Assembly: GCA_013816485.1 (NCBI GenBank)
Contig: JACDEI010000038.1
Span: 1-51,832, forward strand
DNA from: Planctomycetota bacterium
Lineage (GTDB): Bacteria; Planctomycetota; UBA11346
Reading direction: 5' to 3'
DNA: 51,832 nucleotides
In this document: in pieces, positions 8,301-15,999 of the stretch
Position numbering within the stretch: the first letter of the stretch is position 1
How the letters are laid out: each line of letters begins with the position of its first letter
The notes under the pieces: model-generated
Told to the model about the DNA's origin: nothing
Database searches by the model: none
Seen by the model: the letters and a program-made list of their open reading frames with translations, nothing else
Made by a program: the position numbers and the translations under genes

Positions 8301-8698
8301 CTGGTGATCGACGCCGGATGGGCCAGGTTGCCGCCCCAATTGCCGCTGCCGTCTTCAGTGGTCCACGGCGGCGTGCCGCTCTTGCCGACCTTCATCACCC
8401 AGTTCAGTGATGGGCCAGCGGTGAAGAAGATTCCCTTCGGCGTGTAGGCCCCGGCCGCCACCGGCCGACCGAGGTCATCGGTGCCATCCCACACCACCGT
8501 GCGTTTGCCGGACTCCACCGGCGCTGCGGCAAGCAACGTGCGCACCAGCACACCATCGCGGTCGTAGAGCGCGACACTGGCGAGGCCTTTGTCGGGGGCC
8601 GAATAGGCCACGGGAATGCGCAACGGCGTCTGATCAGCAGCCGCGAGGCCGCTCGAACCAAGGACACAGGCACTGACGAGATAAGGCAGGAAACGCAT
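5360..8698 (-). CDS. Large secreted FlgD-Ig-like / beta-propeller / CBM9-like protein
   Basis: A 1112-residue exported protein. The start at 8698 is chosen because AGGAG lies six bases upstream and a signal peptide follows (MRFLPYLVSACVLGSSGLAA); frame extension further upstream reads through 13-bp repeats. Residues about 25-95 resemble a FlgD-type Ig-like domain (DRDGVLVRTLL, WDGTDDLGRPVAAGAY). Residues about 100-850 contain repeated propeller-type segments of the NHL/SMP-30 kind (ANALCVGADGTVYVGDSG, GDITGLCIAPGGKSLLVTEV). Residues about 866-1112 resemble a CBM9-type domain (VKIDGELDG, DDTNLYLHYEI, RFGFDCSVGVANASGDR). Such proteins are frequent in PVC bacteria and probably bind or process carbohydrates outside the cytoplasm, but no catalytic residues are identified. 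A GntR regulator is divergent across 164 bp and is the likely controller. Confidence 0.85.
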   Translation of the reverse strand: MRFLPYLVSACVLGSSGLAAADQTPLRIPVAYSAPDKGLASVALYDRDGVLVRTLLAAAPVESGKRTVVWDGTDDLGRPVAAGAYTPKGIFFTAGPSLNWVMKVGKSGTPPWTTEDGSGNWGGNLAHPASITSNGKDVVMVQGCVEDHTITGVQQMDGDGKISLRYHTFYPWDSRSASAMDDKNLYLGILNWGSGLEIAEYKLGEPRGRILTKLPSKLVKTPVGRWKHREMNNLDGLAITAERIYASVGVNNELFIIERASGKILKQVSVPKPYGLAVTNGRLLVVSDTQVLTYTLDGEPQGVLVPPGTLTAPNALCVGADGTVYVGDSGRIAIDIEWEGGTKQIHAFSAAGKPLRRIGKSGGAPRSGRFDSSALGDITGLCIAPGGKSLLVTEVTTGFQRTSRWSLDGKLEREWFCRKLECWGDVRNPARPDELVKVGSAFDDNLRMQSWEMDLAKKTWRPAWSYTMPFAQCWQDDVVVGFGHGGNQLKDESGKHLTWPIFSYGAEGGLRTVKGRNYVLSNEGAIYTYAPEQAPKLVAMAFSHRCERQGAKIQTYYDQGPNNWFTWADRNGDQRVQIDETTVTSEPAHLADSKRMHSMWFDDQLNIVYQKLVKPDARTGKATILGILPLKEITADGVPVYDWSQAHDLPGDLRYPDMRGGDGSKTIGAAWTANLIADAGSWFTILAPECAQPLKLPGIDGDGWWAGRNWRKKIARFDQQTGALRWAVGRRAPGVAEPGQMYNPISLAGVAGGAVFAADAMGMLWVWDADGLYLGNLYHGPNDKKPDHESVYIEMQSANVFTHPRDGKIYAASNDFGVSVHEVVMPKRSAISGAPVSISTAQAAQAKPWDPDGVLPTEKPSAVFHRVKNAVKIDGELDGREGWFGSSDGQITAARPMLVLLDGERLATVRGMYDDTNLYLHYEIRAPGGPANAGTELPLSPFTSGAYVDAYFSNDWRSPQHREAIAGDVRVIAAQVKQGGGTVPYHRGFWQVKPGGTSPHTITSPAASVKFDQIAEIPGLQQAWRIEGKENDSPRIRYHVELAIPLTAIGITPTPGTRFGFDCSVGVANASGDRRDRAAHWAGLSEALVVDRPGSARLLPENWGTVVLGGEK

Positions 8699-8711
8699 GG
8701 GATGCTCCTGT

Positions 8712-8783
8712 GGGCTGGGCTGGGCTGGGCCGCTGGCTGAAGTCGCTGGCTGAAGTCGCTGGCTGAAGTCGCTGGCTGAAGTC
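8712..8783. repeat. Tandem repeats in divergent promoter region (GGGCT, then 13-mer x4)
   Basis: A short GGGCT tandem run lies at 8712-8729, followed by four perfect copies of GCTGGCTGAAGTC at 8732-8783. They fall between the start of the secreted propeller gene (8698, minus) and the GntR gene (8863, plus), so copy-number change would alter promoter spacing. The repeats also keep an open frame upstream of the propeller gene, which creates a spurious longer N-terminus. Confidence 0.95.
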
Positions 8784-8813
8784 GCGGAGCCAGTCGCTGC
8801 CTGAGTAATGAGG

Positions 8814-8862
8814 GCGTCACCTTGCTGTGACAAGTGCATTTATGATAGTAAAGCAAGGTCCT
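8814..8862. promoter_or_regulatory. Possible operator between divergent propeller and GntR genes
   Basis: The stretch contains GTCAC-N6-GTGAC and, overlapping it, CCTTGCT and AGCAAGG as an inverted pair about 24 bp apart. It lies directly upstream of the chosen GntR start. GntR regulators often bind such short inverted repeats in their own control region. This is inference only. Confidence 0.35.
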
Positions 8863-9930
8863 ATGCCCGCTGGCCGCAAATCATCGCCGAAACAAGACGC
8901 CATCACCCGCTTTCTGCGCACGCAGATCATCGGTGGCACGTTGCCTCCAGGCGCACGGCTGCCAACGCGCGCCGAACTGGAGGAACGTTTCGCCGTCAGC
9001 AGCGTCACCGTGCAACGTGCCCTCGATGTGTTGGGCGAACACGGCTTCATCAGCGCACGCGGCACCCATGGCACCTTCGTCGCCGAACGACCGCCACACC
9101 TGAACCGCTACGCAGTGGTGTTTTTCGCCAGGCCGCAGAACGACGGCTGGCTGCGTTTCTATGACGCCCTGCTAACGGCGAGCGCCTCGGTGGCCACCCA
9201 GACCGGGCATATCCTGACGCCGTACTTCTGCTCATCGGATGCCACCGGTGAACGCAACCACCAACGCCTGCAACAGGCGCTCGCCGCCCAGGCGTTGGCG
9301 GGCGTGATCTTCACCTCGCATCCGTATCCACTCGACGGCAGCCCGGTGCTCACCACACCCAACGTCGCGCGCGTCGCACTGATGTGGGGCGAGGATTTCC
9401 CTGCGATCCACAAGATCAACTACGACCAGGCGGACTTCCTCGCGCAGGCGTGTGCGTGGTTCGCCCAGCGACGACGGAAGCGCGTCGCACTCATCAGCGT
9501 CCCTGGGCAGTTCTCCCCCACGCTAATCGATGGACTCACCAAGCGTCATGGCCTGGAATCACCGGCACACTGGCGGCAGACCATCCATCCCACCCACGCA
9601 CCCAGCGCACGCGCCTGCGCCCACCTGCTGCTGCACAGCGGACAACGCCGGCGTCCGGATGCGCTGCTGGTAAGTGACGACAACCTGGTGGAGCAGGCGC
9701 TCGCCGGACTCGCGGACGCCGGCGTGCGCCTTGATCGCGACCTGCTGGTGGTGGCTCACGCGAACTTTCCCACGCCCTGGACGACGGTCCCCGGCCTGCG
9801 CCGCCTGGGTTACGATGCGCACGCCACCTTGGCCGCCTGCGTTGCCAGCATCGATGCGCAACGACTCGGACGGACACAGGCGAGACAAACAGCAGTGCGG
9901 GCGCTCTTCGAGGATGCCGCGTCGGGATGA
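8863..9930 (+). CDS. GntR-family regulator with LacI-type effector domain (copy 1)
   Basis: About 355 residues. The ATG at 8863 (MPAGRKSSPKQDAI) is preferred over upstream GTG/ATG codons because AAGG lies just before it and the winged-helix domain begins right after. Residues about 10-75 form a GntR winged helix (ITRFLRTQIIGGTLPPGARL, SSVTVQRALDVL, GTHGTFVA). Residues about 85-340 form a periplasmic-binding-protein-like sensor (RVALISVPGQF, PDALLVSDDNLVEQAL, VVAHANFPTPW). It is clearly paralogous to the regulator at 15996-17105, sharing the DDNLVEQ and AHANFP blocks. It is divergent from the secreted propeller/CBM9-like gene and convergent with DUF1501. It probably senses a sugar and controls the divergent gene. 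Confidence 0.88.
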   Translation: MPAGRKSSPKQDAITRFLRTQIIGGTLPPGARLPTRAELEERFAVSSVTVQRALDVLGEHGFISARGTHGTFVAERPPHLNRYAVVFFARPQNDGWLRFYDALLTASASVATQTGHILTPYFCSSDATGERNHQRLQQALAAQALAGVIFTSHPYPLDGSPVLTTPNVARVALMWGEDFPAIHKINYDQADFLAQACAWFAQRRRKRVALISVPGQFSPTLIDGLTKRHGLESPAHWRQTIHPTHAPSARACAHLLLHSGQRRRPDALLVSDDNLVEQALAGLADAGVRLDRDLLVVAHANFPTPWTTVPGLRRLGYDAHATLAACVASIDAQRLGRTQARQTAVRALFEDAASG

Positions 9931-9973
9931 ACCGCAGCCCCGGCACGGTCTATTCGCCGAAGCGCACAGCCCA

Positions 9974-11380
9974 CTACGCGATGATCGCGTGCGCGACTTT
10001 TCCATGCACATCAGTCAGACGGAAATCCCGACCGCTGTAACGATACGTCAACCGTTCGTGGTCGAGTCCCATCAGATGCAGCATCGTGGCGTGCAGGTCG
10101 TGGACGTGCATGCGGTTCTCCACGGCGGTGAAGCCGAATTCGTCGGTGGCCCCGTACGTCATGCCGCCCTTGACGCCGCCGCCGGCCATCCAGACGGTGA
10201 AGCCGTAGTGATTGTGGTCACGACCAGTCGATTTTCCTTCGGCCGTCGGCGTGCGTCCGAATTCTCCGCCCCACAACACCAGCGTGTCCTCGAGCATCCC
10301 CCGCGCCTTGAGATCCTTCAGCAGCGCGGCGATTGGCTGGTCTACACGCTTGGCGCAACCGGCATGGTGTTCGATGCTTTCGTGCGAATCCCAATTCTCC
10401 TTGGCGTCGTAATGGAGTTGGACCACCCGCACGCCGCGCTCGACCAGACGCCGCGCGAGGATGCAGCCGTCGTTGAAGTCGCCTTGGCCATAGGCATCAC
10501 GTGTGCTCTGTGTCTCCTTGGACAGATCGAACGCTTCGCTGGCTTCCGTCTGCATGCCAAAGGCCAGCTCCATGGACCGTATGCGGGCTTCCAGCGCGGG
10601 ATCGCCGGCGCGCGCGGCGAGGTGTTGTTCGTTCAACGATTGCAGCAGATCCAGCTGTTCACGCTGTGCTTGGCGGGAGAGCGCCGGATTGCGGAGATGC
10701 GAGATCACGTTGCCGGGATCGATTCCCTTGTTCACCACATGGCAGCCCTGATATACGCCGGGCAGGAAACTATTGCCCCACAGTTGCGGGCCCACCACGC
10801 CGGGTTGGCCTGGGCAGAGCACGACGAATCCCGGCAGATTGCGGTTTTCGCTGCCCAGGCCGTACAAGAGCCATGAGCCATAGGCAGGTCGGATCGGGAG
10901 ACTCGAACCTGTGCACATCATCAGGAGTCCGGGCTCGTGATTGGGAATGTCCGTGTGCATGGAGCGGATGACGCACAGGTCGTCGGCGCATTCGCTGACC
11001 TGAGGAAATAGATCGCTGATTTCGATGCCGGATTTCCCGCGCGGCTTGAACGCGAACGGCGATGGGAAGAGATTGAACGTCTGGCGTTCGGTGCCCAGGT
11101 TGACTGCCGGTGGACGCTGTCCGGCGTATTTCGTCAACGCCGGCTTGTGATCGAACGTGTCGACATGGGATGGACCGCCGTTCATGAAGAGATGGATAAG
11201 GCGCTTGGCCCGCGGTTTGATCGATCCGGCTTTCGGCGCGAGCGGATCGACACGTCCCCCTCCGGCAGGCGGCATGCCCGGACCGAGCAGGTCCTCGGCA
11301 CCCAGCGCACTGGCGAGTCCCAGCGTTCCGAGTCCAGCGCCCATCATCTTCAGCAGGTCACGGCGGGAGTAGGGGTTCAT
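9974..11380 (-). CDS. DUF1501 Tat-exported protein
   Basis: A 468-residue protein with an N-terminal twin-arginine signal (SRRDLLKMMGAGLGTLGLAS, Arg6-Arg7), so it is probably exported folded. The rest is a DUF1501 domain, related to the alkaline-phosphatase/sulfatase fold, with characteristic blocks MNGGPSHVDTFDHKP, MHTDIPNHEP, RLVERGVRVVQLHYD and LVLWGGEFGRTP followed by GRDHNHYGF. In planctomycetes DUF1501 genes almost always follow a PSD1-type cytochrome gene, as here: the DUF1553 gene ends 35 bp upstream on the same strand. The substrate is unknown. It is the last gene of the unit that starts with the GntR regulator at 17105. Confidence 0.93.
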   Translation of the reverse strand: MNPYSRRDLLKMMGAGLGTLGLASALGAEDLLGPGMPPAGGGRVDPLAPKAGSIKPRAKRLIHLFMNGGPSHVDTFDHKPALTKYAGQRPPAVNLGTERQTFNLFPSPFAFKPRGKSGIEISDLFPQVSECADDLCVIRSMHTDIPNHEPGLLMMCTGSSLPIRPAYGSWLLYGLGSENRNLPGFVVLCPGQPGVVGPQLWGNSFLPGVYQGCHVVNKGIDPGNVISHLRNPALSRQAQREQLDLLQSLNEQHLAARAGDPALEARIRSMELAFGMQTEASEAFDLSKETQSTRDAYGQGDFNDGCILARRLVERGVRVVQLHYDAKENWDSHESIEHHAGCAKRVDQPIAALLKDLKARGMLEDTLVLWGGEFGRTPTAEGKSTGRDHNHYGFTVWMAGGGVKGGMTYGATDEFGFTAVENRMHVHDLHATMLHLMGLDHERLTYRYSGRDFRLTDVHGKVAHAIIA

Positions 11381-11415
11381 CGTTGTCTCACTAGCGATTG
11401 GGCGATGGCGACGGG

Positions 11416-14106
11416 TCAGTCGATGTAGAAAAATTCATTGCTGGCCAGCAAGACCTGTGCGAGCCGTTCGGCCCGTGAAGGCGCTGCGGTCTTCTGCTCA
11501 TGCTTTGTCTTGGGGTCCGCGGGCTCTGGCACGGACAAAAACTGGACCGCGCGCGCGACCTCGGCGTCGGTCGGCGTCCGCATCACGGTCAGTTCATACG
11601 CCATGCGCACCTGAGCGGATGGAGTGGGTTCGCCGGAGAATCTTTTCGCCAGGATCTTGGACTGCGCGATCATGAATGGGCTGTTGATCAGGAAGAGCGC
11701 CTGCTGGGGCAGGGTGGTGTCCGAGCGTTTGTCGGCACTGATGTTGGGCGCGGGAAAATCAAAGAGCTTCAGCAATTTTCCCAGGTCGTGGCGGCTGACC
11801 TTTCCGTAGATGGTGCGGCGCACGAAATTCACGTCGTCCACGTCGCCACTAGGTCCGCCAGCTTTCAGGTCCAGGTTTCCGCAGACGGCCAGAATCGAAT
11901 CGCGGAACGATTCGACGCTCAGGCGTCGGCGATTCACCCGCCAGAACCACTGATTGTCTGCGTCGATCGCTTCATTCCGCGCGCTGGGGGCAGCACTACG
12001 CTGATAGGCATCCGTGAGCATGATTTCCCGGTGCAGTTTTTTCACGGACCAGCCATTGCGGATGAACCGATGCGCTAGGTAGTCGAGCAATTCCGGGTGG
12101 GTCGGACGTTCGCCGGCGATGCCGAAATTCGAGGTCGACGCCACGATGCCGCGCCCAAAGTGCTGCGCCCAGATGCGATTGACCATCACGCGCGCCGTGA
12201 GCGGATTGGTGGGCGACGCGAGGTCATCAGCCAGTTGCAGGCGTCCGCTGCCCTGGGTGTATGCCGGGGCATCGGCTCCAGCGATGATCCTCAGAAAGCG
12301 GCGCGGAGCAGGTGCGCCGTGTTTCGCCGGGTTGCCGCGCAGGTAAACGTTCAAGTCGGTGAATTTATCGGCTTCGGTTACGCCCTGGCATAGCTGTGGC
12401 TCCGGCGGCATCGCCGTTCTGGTGGCGTTCACAGCGTCCTGGTACGGGGCGTACTGATTCTTCCACTCGGCACTCGCGAGGTCGAGCACGGCTTTCTCAG
12501 AGAGCGGGAGGGCGCCTTTTTCAACACCGAAAAGATCGTTCTGGATGTCCAGGTTCCGCTCCTTGAACGGCTTGGCGAAGTTCCTCTTCACGACGGCGAG
12601 GAATTCCTCGGCCAGTTCCTTCGCTTCAGCAGTGGGCTCCTTCGGAGCACCTTTGGCTGGCAGGGCACCGGGCCATTTTTTCAGTTTGTCGCTGCGCCCG
12701 CCGCCCTGGTTCAGGTAGTAGTCGATACCACGCATGATCTTGGGGTCGAGTTTGGTGGCGATGGCGAAGTCATCCATCGTGAGCTTGGGATCGTCTTGTT
12801 TGGCCGCGGCGAAGGACCAGCACGCCAGCGCGTAGGCGGGGAACGATTCGATTTTCCCGAGTGCTATGTGATCGATTTCAAGTTGCAGGAATTCCTTGCG
12901 CCGCTGATCAGCTTCGTCGCAGGTGGCTTTGGCGGCGGCGTAGGCGGAGACTTGGTCGGGCGGCGCGATGGGAATGGCCGCGTTCTTCGTGTTCGCGATG
13001 ACGCCGGCGAGCGAGTAATAGTCCTGGGTCGGGATCGGATCGTATTTGTGATCGTGGCAGCGCGCGCAACTCACCGTCAGTCCCAGGAACGCGCGCGACA
13101 GCGTATCGATCCGGTCGTCCCATTCTTCGGCGCGTTTGCGGTCCAGATCGTTGGGCCGCGCATAGATCGCCCCCAGCCCTAAGAACCCGAGCGCACGCCG
13201 ATCGGTGGGATCGGAACTCGGACCCTCCATCAGGTCCGCGGCGATCTGCAATTTTACGAAGCGGTCATACGGAACATCCTGATTGAAGGCGTCGACCACC
13301 CAATCGCGGTAGCACCAAGCGTGCGGAAGACCGCCTTCCTTGCTTTCCTTGTCCGCCTGGTCTTCGCCAAAACGCGCAAGGTCCAGCCAGCTACGGGCCT
13401 GGTGTTCTCCATACTGAGGCGAAGCCAGGAGGCGGTCGATGACGTTCGCGAACGCCTCGGGCGAACGATCGACCTCGAAGGCCTTGATCTGTGCGAATGT
13501 GGGCGGCAGACCGGTCAGGCCAAAGGTCGCCCGGCGGATGAGCGTGCGGCGATCAGCGGGAGCCACGGGCACGAGCTTCTGTTCGGAGAGCTTGGCCGTG
13601 ACCAAGGCATCGATGGGCGACATCTTCGCGTCGGCATTGGGAATCTCCGATGCGACGACGGGCTTGAAGGACCAGAAGTCAGCGGCGGCTTTCCAATCGA
13701 TGTCCTTTGGGGGAGAAGCGACGTCGTTCACGCGCGGGTCGGGCGCGCCCGCATCGACCCAGGCGACGAGCTCGGCGGTCAGTTCCTTGGGCAGCACGTA
13801 GTCGGGAGGCATTTGCGGCGGCGTACCCGGCGTCCCTTGGACCATTTTGATGACCAGACTGTCCTGGGATTTTTTCGGGATGATGGCCTTGCCGGATTCG
13901 CCGCCCTTGTCCCAACCGGCCCTGGAGTCCAGTCGGAGCCCGCCCTTCTGCTTCTTCTCGCCATGACAGCCCAGGCAATGTTCCGCCAGCAAGGGTCGGA
14001 TCTTCTTCTCGAAGTGATCGGTATCCAGAGCCTCGCTGGCGTTCGTGTCCAGCACGAATGTTAGGATGAGCACCGCAACGGCGACGGTTTTTTGCGCGTG
14101 GATCAC
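11416..14106 (-). CDS. PSCyt1 / DUF1549 / DUF1553 (PSD1) secreted cytochrome-like protein
   Basis: An 896-residue exported protein starting at GTG 14106, with AGGAG eight bases upstream and a signal peptide. A planctomycete cytochrome C domain follows, with the haem motif CLGCH at residues 44-48 and MPPDYVLPKELTAELVAWVD. A DUF1549 domain occupies about residues 145-370 (SPIDALVTAKL, RRATFGLTGLPP, HQARSWLDLARF, CARCHDHKYDPI, which holds a second CxxCH). DUF1553 occupies about 600-870 (RVMVNRIWAQHFGRGIV, SNFGIAGERPTHPELLDYLA, RRTIYGKVSRH). This architecture is restricted largely to PVC bacteria. Its biochemical role is not established; electron transfer linked to extracellular substrate oxidation is often proposed. 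It is paired with the DUF1501 gene downstream. Confidence 0.93.
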   Translation of the reverse strand: MIHAQKTVAVAVLILTFVLDTNASEALDTDHFEKKIRPLLAEHCLGCHGEKKQKGGLRLDSRAGWDKGGESGKAIIPKKSQDSLVIKMVQGTPGTPPQMPPDYVLPKELTAELVAWVDAGAPDPRVNDVASPPKDIDWKAAADFWSFKPVVASEIPNADAKMSPIDALVTAKLSEQKLVPVAPADRRTLIRRATFGLTGLPPTFAQIKAFEVDRSPEAFANVIDRLLASPQYGEHQARSWLDLARFGEDQADKESKEGGLPHAWCYRDWVVDAFNQDVPYDRFVKLQIAADLMEGPSSDPTDRRALGFLGLGAIYARPNDLDRKRAEEWDDRIDTLSRAFLGLTVSCARCHDHKYDPIPTQDYYSLAGVIANTKNAAIPIAPPDQVSAYAAAKATCDEADQRRKEFLQLEIDHIALGKIESFPAYALACWSFAAAKQDDPKLTMDDFAIATKLDPKIMRGIDYYLNQGGGRSDKLKKWPGALPAKGAPKEPTAEAKELAEEFLAVVKRNFAKPFKERNLDIQNDLFGVEKGALPLSEKAVLDLASAEWKNQYAPYQDAVNATRTAMPPEPQLCQGVTEADKFTDLNVYLRGNPAKHGAPAPRRFLRIIAGADAPAYTQGSGRLQLADDLASPTNPLTARVMVNRIWAQHFGRGIVASTSNFGIAGERPTHPELLDYLAHRFIRNGWSVKKLHREIMLTDAYQRSAAPSARNEAIDADNQWFWRVNRRRLSVESFRDSILAVCGNLDLKAGGPSGDVDDVNFVRRTIYGKVSRHDLGKLLKLFDFPAPNISADKRSDTTLPQQALFLINSPFMIAQSKILAKRFSGEPTPSAQVRMAYELTVMRTPTDAEVARAVQFLSVPEPADPKTKHEQKTAAPSRAERLAQVLLASNEFFYID

Positions 14107-14178
14107 AGCCGATACTCCTGCCGACGTGAGACTGCCCCGGGATTGTTCATTGGCGTAAGCTCATTCCACCGGCGAGAG

Positions 14179-15999
14179 TCAGTTCACGTTCGTTGCGCAG
14201 ACTGCGAATGGCGGCCCTGGGAACTCCAGCCAGCCGCCGCACTCGAACTCGTCCGTGCCGTCCTTGCCCATGCCATATTTCGCGCCGCCATTGGTGACAA
14301 AGTTCGCCGGACTGAAGCGGTAGTTGAGGATCTTGCCGCCCTTGAAATCGCACACCGTGATGATGGAGGTCTCGATGCCGTGGGTCTCCGCGATTTCACA
14401 GTGCACTGGGTCGAGCAGGCGCTCGTCCCGCAGACGTCGGATCACCGTTGAGGTGTTGCCCTCGGTGCGGATCCAGTCGATTTCGCGATCGCCACGGCAG
14501 ACCACCAGCACCTGCTCGCTGGCATAACGGTGGTAGGCGAGGGAAACCGGATTGCGTCCGACCTGCACCGCCTCCACCGCGGTCACATCGTTGGCACCGA
14601 CGGCCTGCTCGGTGGCGAGGTTGCCGACCTTGAACACCGCCACGCGGCCGTCGCGGCAGGCCACGTAGGCACGGGCCTTGTCGTTCCAGCCGATGCCGGC
14701 AAGCACCGCGGTGGGCTCCGGCACCTTCTGCACGTTCACCACCACCGGCTTGGCGGTCGCGTCGCCATCGAAAGTGTAGGGCCACTGCTTGTCCCCTGGG
14801 CCCTGTTCGCGCGTTTTGGCGTAGCTCTCGTTGGAGCCCAAGTACATCTCGCGGTAGCGCGCGAAGAGTGGTTGGAGGTCGATGAAGGCGACCTTGTCCT
14901 CGTGGCCGGCCGCGACCACCGCCCAGCCCGCGCTGCTGACCATGCCCGACAGGCCGCCCTCACGGAAGTCCTTGCGCATGCCCTCGCTGTTCAGGTCGAA
15001 ATCCTTGTAGGTCCGTCCATTGGTGTGGGTGTGGCCACGGTTGCCCACCGCGCTGATGGCAGTCGGGATGCTGATTCCTGGGAGATCAACGAAGCCAAGT
15101 AGCTTCATGCCCGCAAGCATCGCCACGCTCGGCAGGCCGGGATGCGGAATCTGCCACTCGTGGGCGAAGCCCGGCTTGGTGCTGGTCAGCGCGATGACAG
15201 CGACCTGGCCCTTCATCTTGTCCTTCACGTCGCACACCGTGACGAGCGCGAATTCGCTTTTGTTGGTCACGCAAATGGCGGTTGGCACCTTGCCGGGCGG
15301 CAACTGCAGCACCGGGTTGGTGGCGATGGCGGTGCAGGTGCCGGCGCTCGCGATCAGGCCGTTGGGGAAGACCATCAGGCCACAGTTCGACCAGTTGGTG
15401 ATACCGCGCGCGATGCCGAGCGGCACGCCGGTGCCGCTGGCCTTGATCCACGGCCCGGTGTGCGGCTCGGGCCGGAAACCGCCCCACCACGGCGGCTCGG
15501 GCTTCTCGCTGAAGGTGCCATGCGCCCATTCGATGATGGTGACGCGGTCGATGCCGACGCCGCCGTTGGTGGCGTAAAGCACCTGACCCTGGGCGCTGCT
15601 GTAATCACCGACGTCCTTGGTCCACGGCCCCCCGATCTGGTAGGGCCGACCGCCGTTGTCCTTCTTGGTTGGCGCGAGGAAGATGTCGGGGAAGGCGTCC
15701 TTCTTGTCGTCGGCCTTCTTGTCCGTCGGCTTGGTTTTGGCGCGCCCCTTCTCCGTCAGTTTGCGCAGTTCGTTCCAATCAGACCCGAGGCGCTTGTCGA
15801 TGCCGACGGCGCTGACATCGACGGTCTGCTTGAGCAGCGCCATTTTGTCGGCTTTCTTCGTGTCGGATTTCTTCGTCTTGTCGCCCGAGGTGGCTTCGGT
15901 TTCCGGTGCTGGCGTATCCGGCTTCGGCGGCGCCTCGGCGGCGTACACCGGTACCGCCAGCGTCATGATCAGCAGGATTCTTGCGAGGAAATGGCTCAT
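14179..15999 (-). CDS. Secreted beta-propeller-like protein of unknown function
   Basis: A 606-residue protein with a signal peptide (MSHFLARILLIMTLAVPVYA) and a Lys/Asp/Thr-rich linker (about residues 25-110) before a long region of repeated beta-strand-type segments. Examples are GKVPTAICVTNKSEFALVTV, GWAVVAAGHEDKVAFIDLQP, RAYVACRDGRVAVFKVGNLA and NPVSLAYHRYASEQVLVVCR, which read as propeller blades. No catalytic motif is recognised. Its ATG overlaps the stop of the upstream GntR gene by 4 bp (ATGA), so the two are translationally coupled and belong to one operon with the PSD1 and DUF1501 genes. It may be a surface or periplasmic scaffold or binding protein. Confidence 0.82.
   Translation of the reverse strand: MSHFLARILLIMTLAVPVYAAEAPPKPDTPAPETEATSGDKTKKSDTKKADKMALLKQTVDVSAVGIDKRLGSDWNELRKLTEKGRAKTKPTDKKADDKKDAFPDIFLAPTKKDNGGRPYQIGGPWTKDVGDYSSAQGQVLYATNGGVGIDRVTIIEWAHGTFSEKPEPPWWGGFRPEPHTGPWIKASGTGVPLGIARGITNWSNCGLMVFPNGLIASAGTCTAIATNPVLQLPPGKVPTAICVTNKSEFALVTVCDVKDKMKGQVAVIALTSTKPGFAHEWQIPHPGLPSVAMLAGMKLLGFVDLPGISIPTAISAVGNRGHTHTNGRTYKDFDLNSEGMRKDFREGGLSGMVSSAGWAVVAAGHEDKVAFIDLQPLFARYREMYLGSNESYAKTREQGPGDKQWPYTFDGDATAKPVVVNVQKVPEPTAVLAGIGWNDKARAYVACRDGRVAVFKVGNLATEQAVGANDVTAVEAVQVGRNPVSLAYHRYASEQVLVVCRGDREIDWIRTEGNTSTVIRRLRDERLLDPVHCEIAETHGIETSIITVCDFKGGKILNYRFSPANFVTNGGAKYGMGKDGTDEFECGGWLEFPGPPFAVCATNVN

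Noticed and set aside
6290..8410. A 706-codon open frame on the plus strand
   Set aside because: It is antisense to the well-supported secreted propeller/CBM9-like gene and has the Arg/His/Val-rich composition of a GC-rich shadow frame, with no domain or ribosome binding site.
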